Assembly (NCBI GenBank): GCA_902782815.1
Contig: CACZOS010000110.1
Coordinates: 1 to 9,399 of the forward strand
Direction: 5' to 3'
From: an uncultured Lachnospiraceae bacterium
GTDB taxonomy: Bacteria; Bacillota; Clostridia; Lachnospirales; Lachnospiraceae
Length of the DNA: 9,399 bases
Under the pieces are notes generated by a model. It was given only the letters and a program-made list of their open reading frames with translations, had not been told where the DNA came from and did no database searches. Positions 5,869-9,399 of this stretch are shown piece after piece. Made by a program: the position numbers and the translations under genes. Each line of letters starts with the position of its first letter. The stretch's first letter is position 1.

Positions 5869-6678
5869 ATGTTTAAACAGAGATTGATCAGTGGAATCGT
5901 TTTGGTGATCATCGCTTTTGTCACCCTCTATATCGGTGGTTTTCTGACCTTTTTTGTGGTGGCCGGGATTTCCCTGATCGGAGATTACGAGCTGATGAGA
6001 GTGATCCGCCAGGAAAAATCGGCCCTGGCAGTGATCATATATACCGGGAGCATCCTTTTTTACCTGCTCCTTCTGCTTGACCTGCAGACCTATATCCTGC
6101 CCCTGGCCCTCTTTATTCTGATCGTGCTTCTGGCAGCCTATGTTTTTACCTTTCCCCGGTATGAATTCACCCACGTGGCCGTCTCTTTTTTCTGCTTCTT
6201 CTACGTGACTGTGATGTTGTCTTACATCTATCAGATCCGTATCCTGGAAAACGGGGGCTATAAGGTGGTCCTTCTTTTCCTGAGTGCCTGGGGGAATGAT
6301 ACACTGGCCTACTGTGCGGGCCGCCTGTTCGGCAAACACAAAATGTCTCCGGTGCTGAGTCCCAAAAAGACGGTGGAAGGAGCAGTGGGCGGCGTTCTGG
6401 GAGCAGGACTTCTGGGCGCCCTTTACGGCCTTTTGGCCCAGCACTTCATCAACGAATCCTTCAATATGGCAGCCGGTTTTGCCGTGATCTGTGCAGTGGG
6501 AGGTCTGATCAGCATAATAGGGGACCTGGCGGCCTCCGCTATCAAGAGAAATACGGGAGTAAAGGATTACGGTACGCTGATCCCCGGACACGGGGGTATC
6601 CTCGACCGTTTCGACAGCATCATTTTTATCGCCCCCATCATCTACTATATGCTCCTCACCGTGATCCAGATCGGCTGA
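5869..6678 (+). CDS. cdsA: Phosphatidate cytidylyltransferase (CDP-diacylglycerol synthase)
   Basis: This integral membrane enzyme uses CTP and phosphatidic acid to make CDP-diacylglycerol, the branch-point precursor of bacterial phospholipids. The 269-residue protein is mostly hydrophobic with about seven to eight membrane segments. The family signature is complete near the C-terminus: S223, K226-R227, K232-D233, PGHGG (239-243), D246-R247 and D249-S250. A second conserved motif, GNDTLAYCAGRLFGKHK (142-158) with SPKKTVEG (164-171), is also present. AGGAGG (5859-5864) overlaps the uppS stop and leaves 4 bases to ATG 5869; the 8-base gap indicates tight coupling with uppS. Confidence 0.96.
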   Translation: MFKQRLISGIVLVIIAFVTLYIGGFLTFFVVAGISLIGDYELMRVIRQEKSALAVIIYTGSILFYLLLLLDLQTYILPLALFILIVLLAAYVFTFPRYEFTHVAVSFFCFFYVTVMLSYIYQIRILENGGYKVVLLFLSAWGNDTLAYCAGRLFGKHKMSPVLSPKKTVEGAVGGVLGAGLLGALYGLLAQHFINESFNMAAGFAVICAVGGLISIIGDLAASAIKRNTGVKDYGTLIPGHGGILDRFDSIIFIAPIIYYMLLTVIQIG

Positions 6679-6713
6679 CCGGATAAGATGAAGGAGTGAG
6701 ATTGGAGTTTTCT

Positions 6714-7868
6714 ATGAAAAATATCGCTATATTGGGATCCACGGGTTCCATAGGGACCCAGACCCTGGATGTGGTCCGGGAACATCCGGATGAACTGTGT
6801 GTTGTGGCGCTTGCCGCCGGGAAGAATAAAGACCGCCTCAGAGAGCAGATCCTGGAGTTTAGGCCCAGGGTGGTTTCCCTTGATGATGAGGAGGCAGCCA
6901 GCCGGCTCAAGAAAGAGCTGGCCGGGACCCCTGTGGAGATCCTGTCGGGAAAAGACGGACTTATGGCTGCCGCCGGGATAGACGAGGCGGATATCGTGGT
7001 CACTGCCGTGGTGGGGATGATGGGCATCCTCCCCACTATGGAAGCCATAAGAAAGGGTAAGGACATCGCCCTGGCCAACAAGGAAACTCTGGTAACCGCA
7101 GGGCATCTGATCATCCCCATGGCTGAACAATACGGGGTGAAGATCCTTCCGGTGGATTCCGAGCATTCCGCCATCTTCCAGTGCCTTCACGGCAACCGTC
7201 ATGAGGACGTGGACCGTCTTCTGATCACGGCCTCCGGAGGACCTTTCCGGGGAAAGACCGCGGAGGATCTGGAGCAGGTTACCCTTCAGGATGCCTTGAA
7301 GCATCCCAACTGGGCCATGGGACAGAAGATCACCATCGATTCCTCCACCATGGTAAACAAGGGACTGGAAGTGATGGAGGCCCACTGGCTGTTCGGGGTG
7401 GATTACGACCGGATCCAGGTGGTGGTGCAGCCTCAGAGCATCATTCATTCCATGGTACAGTTTGTGGACGGAGCGGTTCTGGCCCAGCTCGGCACGCCGG
7501 ATATGAGAGTCCCTATTGAGTATGCCCTCTTTTATCCGGAGAGACGGAGCCTGTCCGGTGACCGTCTTGATTTCAATACCCTTACCGGTATTCAGTTCGA
7601 GAAGCCGGATACCGGGGTATTCCGCGGCCTGGCTCTGGCTCTGGAAGCGGGAAAGACCGGAGGAAGCATGCCCACCGTGTTCAATGCGGCAAATGAGAGG
7701 GCAGTAGCCCTGTTTTTGAAAGAGAAGATAAGGTACACCGATATCGTCCGGATCATCGGAACCTGTATGGATAAACATACCCTCATCCCGGATCCCAGAC
7801 TCCATGAGATCCTGGAGACCGAGCGATGGGTCTACCACACCATCGAAAAGATGGATATCGGACTGTAG
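6714..7868 (+). CDS. dxr: 1-deoxy-D-xylulose 5-phosphate reductoisomerase
   Basis: The enzyme converts DXP to 2-C-methyl-D-erythritol 4-phosphate with NADPH, the committed step of the MEP isoprenoid pathway. From ATG 6714 it has 384 residues, about normal. Visible sites are the NADPH-binding loop GSTGSIG (8-14), LANKETLV (120-127), the metal ligands D148 and E150 in PVDSEHSAIF, the SGGPFR loop (174-179), the WAMG flexible loop (200-203), and NKGLE with E219 as third metal ligand. GGAG at 6704-6707 is 6 bases before ATG 6714. In-frame GTG 6696 coincides with AAGGAG (6691-6696) and is excluded; TTG 6702 is possible but would add four residues not expected in the family. It follows cdsA by 35 bases. 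Confidence 0.96.
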   Translation: MKNIAILGSTGSIGTQTLDVVREHPDELCVVALAAGKNKDRLREQILEFRPRVVSLDDEEAASRLKKELAGTPVEILSGKDGLMAAAGIDEADIVVTAVVGMMGILPTMEAIRKGKDIALANKETLVTAGHLIIPMAEQYGVKILPVDSEHSAIFQCLHGNRHEDVDRLLITASGGPFRGKTAEDLEQVTLQDALKHPNWAMGQKITIDSSTMVNKGLEVMEAHWLFGVDYDRIQVVVQPQSIIHSMVQFVDGAVLAQLGTPDMRVPIEYALFYPERRSLSGDRLDFNTLTGIQFEKPDTGVFRGLALALEAGKTGGSMPTVFNAANERAVALFLKEKIRYTDIVRIIGTCMDKHTLIPDPRLHEILETERWVYHTIEKMDIGL

Positions 7869-7908
7869 GGTATATTCTTAAACCTGCTGTCGGAAAGGAA
7901 GTTCTGCT

Positions 7909-8943
7909 TTGAGAATCATTATCGCTTTAATCATATTCAGCCTGATCATCCTGGTTCACGAGTTCGGCCATTTTCTTCTGGCCAAACTCAACGGGATCTG
8001 CGTGGAGGAATTTGCCCTGGGACTGGGACCCACCATATTCGGTGTCCGTAAAGGAGAGACTAAGTACAGTATCAAATGCCTCCCCTTCGGAGGATGCTGT
8101 ATGATGCTGGGTGAGGACGGGGACAATGACGATCCCCGGGCCTTCGGGAGCAAGTCCCCCCTGGCCAGGTTTTCAGTGCTTTTTGCAGGCCCCTTTTTCA
8201 ATTTCATCCTGGCCTTTGTCCTGGCTCTCTTCGTCATCGGGATCGGCGGCGCGGACCCTGCCGTGGTGGGGACCGTGGACACCGGGAGCGGTGCTTATGA
8301 AGCCGGTCTTAAGCCCGGGGACAGGATCACCCGGCTTGACGGATCCAGGATCTATAATTACCGGGAGATCAGTCTTTATAATATGATGAATCCGGAGAAA
8401 CCGGATGTGGAGGTAACCTATGTGAGAGACGGGCAGCCGGACACGGTTACTGTTCACCGGAAGACCGGGGATGCCGGATATTACATTCTGGGGATCACCA
8501 TGACCCAGGATACCGGACAGGGATTTTTCGGAGTGATCCGCTACAGTCTTCTGGAGGTAAGGTACCAGATCAAGGCTACCATAACCAGCCTGAAGTATCT
8601 GATCAGCGGGAAGGCCTCCCTGGATGACCTTTCCGGGCCTGTGGGCATCGTAAATATGATCGGGGATACCTATGAGGAGTCCCGCTCCTACGGTCCGCTT
8701 GTGGTGGTACTGAACCTGCTCAGTTTCTCCATTCTTCTGACGGCGAATCTGGGCGTGATGAACCTTCTCCCCCTACCCGCTCTGGACGGAGGCAGGATCC
8801 TTTTTGTCCTGGTGGAGGTATTGAGAGGAAAAAGGGTGGATCCGGAGAAAGAAGGGATCATTCATCTGGTGGGCATTGTCCTCCTTCTGGGCCTTATGTG
8901 CCTGATCATGGGCAATGATATCCGTCATATCCTTATCAAATAG
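7909..8943 (+). CDS. rseP: Site-2 intramembrane zinc metalloprotease (RseP/RasP family)
   Basis: This membrane protease cleaves substrates within the bilayer, typically anti-sigma factors or leftover signal peptides; in Bacillus the equivalent is RasP. The 344-residue protein carries HEFGH (17-21) in the first membrane helix, the AGPFFNF segment (93-99), one PDZ domain (about 117-182, including AGLKPGDRI), SGPVGI (242-247), and the third zinc ligand D293 in LPLPALDGG (287-295). Final membrane helices lie at about 263-283 and 316-334. The start is a TTG at 7909, with AAGGA at 7895-7899, 9 bases upstream; starting later would remove the first membrane helix with the zinc site. There are 40 bases between dxr and this gene. 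No RseA-like anti-sigma gene is visible here, so the substrate cannot be inferred. Confidence 0.95.
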   Translation: MRIIIALIIFSLIILVHEFGHFLLAKLNGICVEEFALGLGPTIFGVRKGETKYSIKCLPFGGCCMMLGEDGDNDDPRAFGSKSPLARFSVLFAGPFFNFILAFVLALFVIGIGGADPAVVGTVDTGSGAYEAGLKPGDRITRLDGSRIYNYREISLYNMMNPEKPDVEVTYVRDGQPDTVTVHRKTGDAGYYILGITMTQDTGQGFFGVIRYSLLEVRYQIKATITSLKYLISGKASLDDLSGPVGIVNMIGDTYEESRSYGPLVVVLNLLSFSILLTANLGVMNLLPLPALDGGRILFVLVEVLRGKRVDPEKEGIIHLVGIVLLLGLMCLIMGNDIRHILIK

Positions 8944-8976
8944 TCAGTTGTACATAACAGGAAAGGAGCTGTCTGA

Positions 8977-9002
8977 CCGGGAAAGATTCTGTAATCTGCC
9001 GG
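8977..9002 (+). promoter_or_regulatory. Hairpin in the rseP-ispG gap
   Basis: The 101-base gap between rseP and ispG contains an imperfect hairpin. CCGG (8977-8980) pairs with CCGG (8999-9002), then after a small internal loop AGATT (8984-8988) pairs with AATCT (8993-8997) around a CTGT loop. An alternative stem uses CTGCC (8996-9000) and GGCAG (9014-9018), followed by a T-rich tract (9020-9033). The two are mutually exclusive. No convincing promoter is seen in the gap, so ispG is probably read from upstream. Confidence 0.3.
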
Positions 9003-9044
9003 ATTATTATCAAGGCAGCTTTTATTCATTTTTAAGGAGGAAAT

Positions 9045-9399
9045 ATGTATCGCAATCATACCAGGATCATCAAGATAGGGGACAGGGTGATCGGAGGCGG
9101 CAACCCCGTACTGATCCAGTCCATGACCAACACCAAGACGGAGGATGTAAAGGCCACCGTAGCCCAGATCCATGAGCTGGAAGCGGCAGGCTGCGAGATC
9201 GTACGCTGCACCGTGCCGGACATCCGCGCAGCTGAGGCCATAAGCCGGATCAAGAAAGAGATTCACATTCCCCTGGTGGCGGATATTCATTTTGACTACA
9301 GGATGGCCATTGCCGCCATGGAAAACGGGGCAGACAAGATCCGGATCAACCCCGGCAACATCGGTTCGGAAGACAAGGTTCGCCAGGTGGTGGAAAAGG
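9045..9399 (+). CDS. ispG: HMBPP synthase (GcpE), 5' part only
   Basis: The enzyme is an iron-sulfur protein that reductively converts methylerythritol cyclodiphosphate to HMBPP, the penultimate MEP pathway step. Only the first 118 codons lie in the window, roughly a third of a typical 350-370-residue protein; the frame is open to the edge. Family motifs present are [14 protein letters not shown] (21-34), [11 protein letters not shown] (49-59), [13 protein letters not shown] (75-87) and the [10 protein letters not shown] stretch (97-106) of the TIM barrel. The C-terminal cysteines binding the [4Fe-4S] cluster are outside the window. AAGGAGG at 9034-9040 lies 4 bases before ATG 9045. It complements dxr in the same transcript. 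Confidence 0.95.
   Translation, partial: MYRNHTRIIKIGDRVIGGGNPVLIQSMTNTKTEDVKATVAQIHELEAAGCEIVRCTVPDIRAAEAISRIKKEIHIPLVADIHFDYRMAIAAMENGADKIRINPGNIGSEDKVRQVVEK

Noticed and set aside
6645..7838. Long antisense open frame (397 codons) opposite dxr
   Set aside because: The product is rich in His, Gly and Gln with no domain, as expected from the reverse complement of a biased gene; dxr motifs are intact on the + strand.
1..9399. Mobile elements, CRISPR arrays, toxin-antitoxin pairs, or a new defence system
   Set aside because: No transposase, integrase, direct repeat series, tRNA or small two-gene toxin pair was seen. The genes are mostly core housekeeping functions on one strand with similar base usage.

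Overview
The window looks like core chromosome from a Gram-positive anaerobe of class Clostridia, probably a Lachnospiraceae-type organism. This is inferred from the gene order pyrH-frr-uppS-cdsA-dxr-rseP-ispG, strong AGGAGG-type ribosome binding sites, occasional GTG/TTG starts, use of the MEP (non-mevalonate) isoprenoid pathway, and a lipoprotein with a trigger-factor-like fold. No 16S rRNA or other taxonomic marker is present, so the family assignment is tentative. All recognisable genes are on the + strand. Nothing in the window looks like a mobile element, CRISPR array, tRNA, rRNA or recent transfer.

Layout. Bases 1-121 are the downstream edge of an unseen gene, closed by a good intrinsic terminator (93-121). 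An extended -10 promoter (near 143-151) then starts a short accessory group: a zinc-ribbon Nudix hydrolase (219-722), an SGNH esterase/acyltransferase-like hydrolase (725-1408) and a small DUF1294 membrane protein (1444-1710). A second promoter (1714-1743) serves a Sel1/TPR protein of unknown role (1793-2461) and a lipoprotein carrying an FKBP domain and a trigger-factor-like C-terminal region (2500-3585), probably an extracytoplasmic folding factor.

A third, near-consensus promoter (3595-3623) with a structured leader begins the conserved block. It holds pyrH (UMP kinase), frr (ribosome recycling factor), uppS (undecaprenyl diphosphate synthase), cdsA (CDP-diacylglycerol synthase), dxr (DXP reductoisomerase), rseP (site-2 protease) and the 5' part of ispG (HMBPP synthase), which runs off the right edge. 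Functionally, dxr and ispG supply isoprenoid units, uppS turns them into the C55 carrier lipid for peptidoglycan, cdsA supplies the phospholipid precursor and RseP acts in membrane proteolysis. pyrH and frr provide nucleotide and translation functions.

I did not find a convincing previously undescribed system. The items most worth a second look are the lipid-anchored trigger-factor-like protein and its Sel1 neighbour, two hairpins between frr and uppS, the hairpin leaders before pyrH and ispG, and a Nudix enzyme that resembles NudC but lacks its specificity motif.
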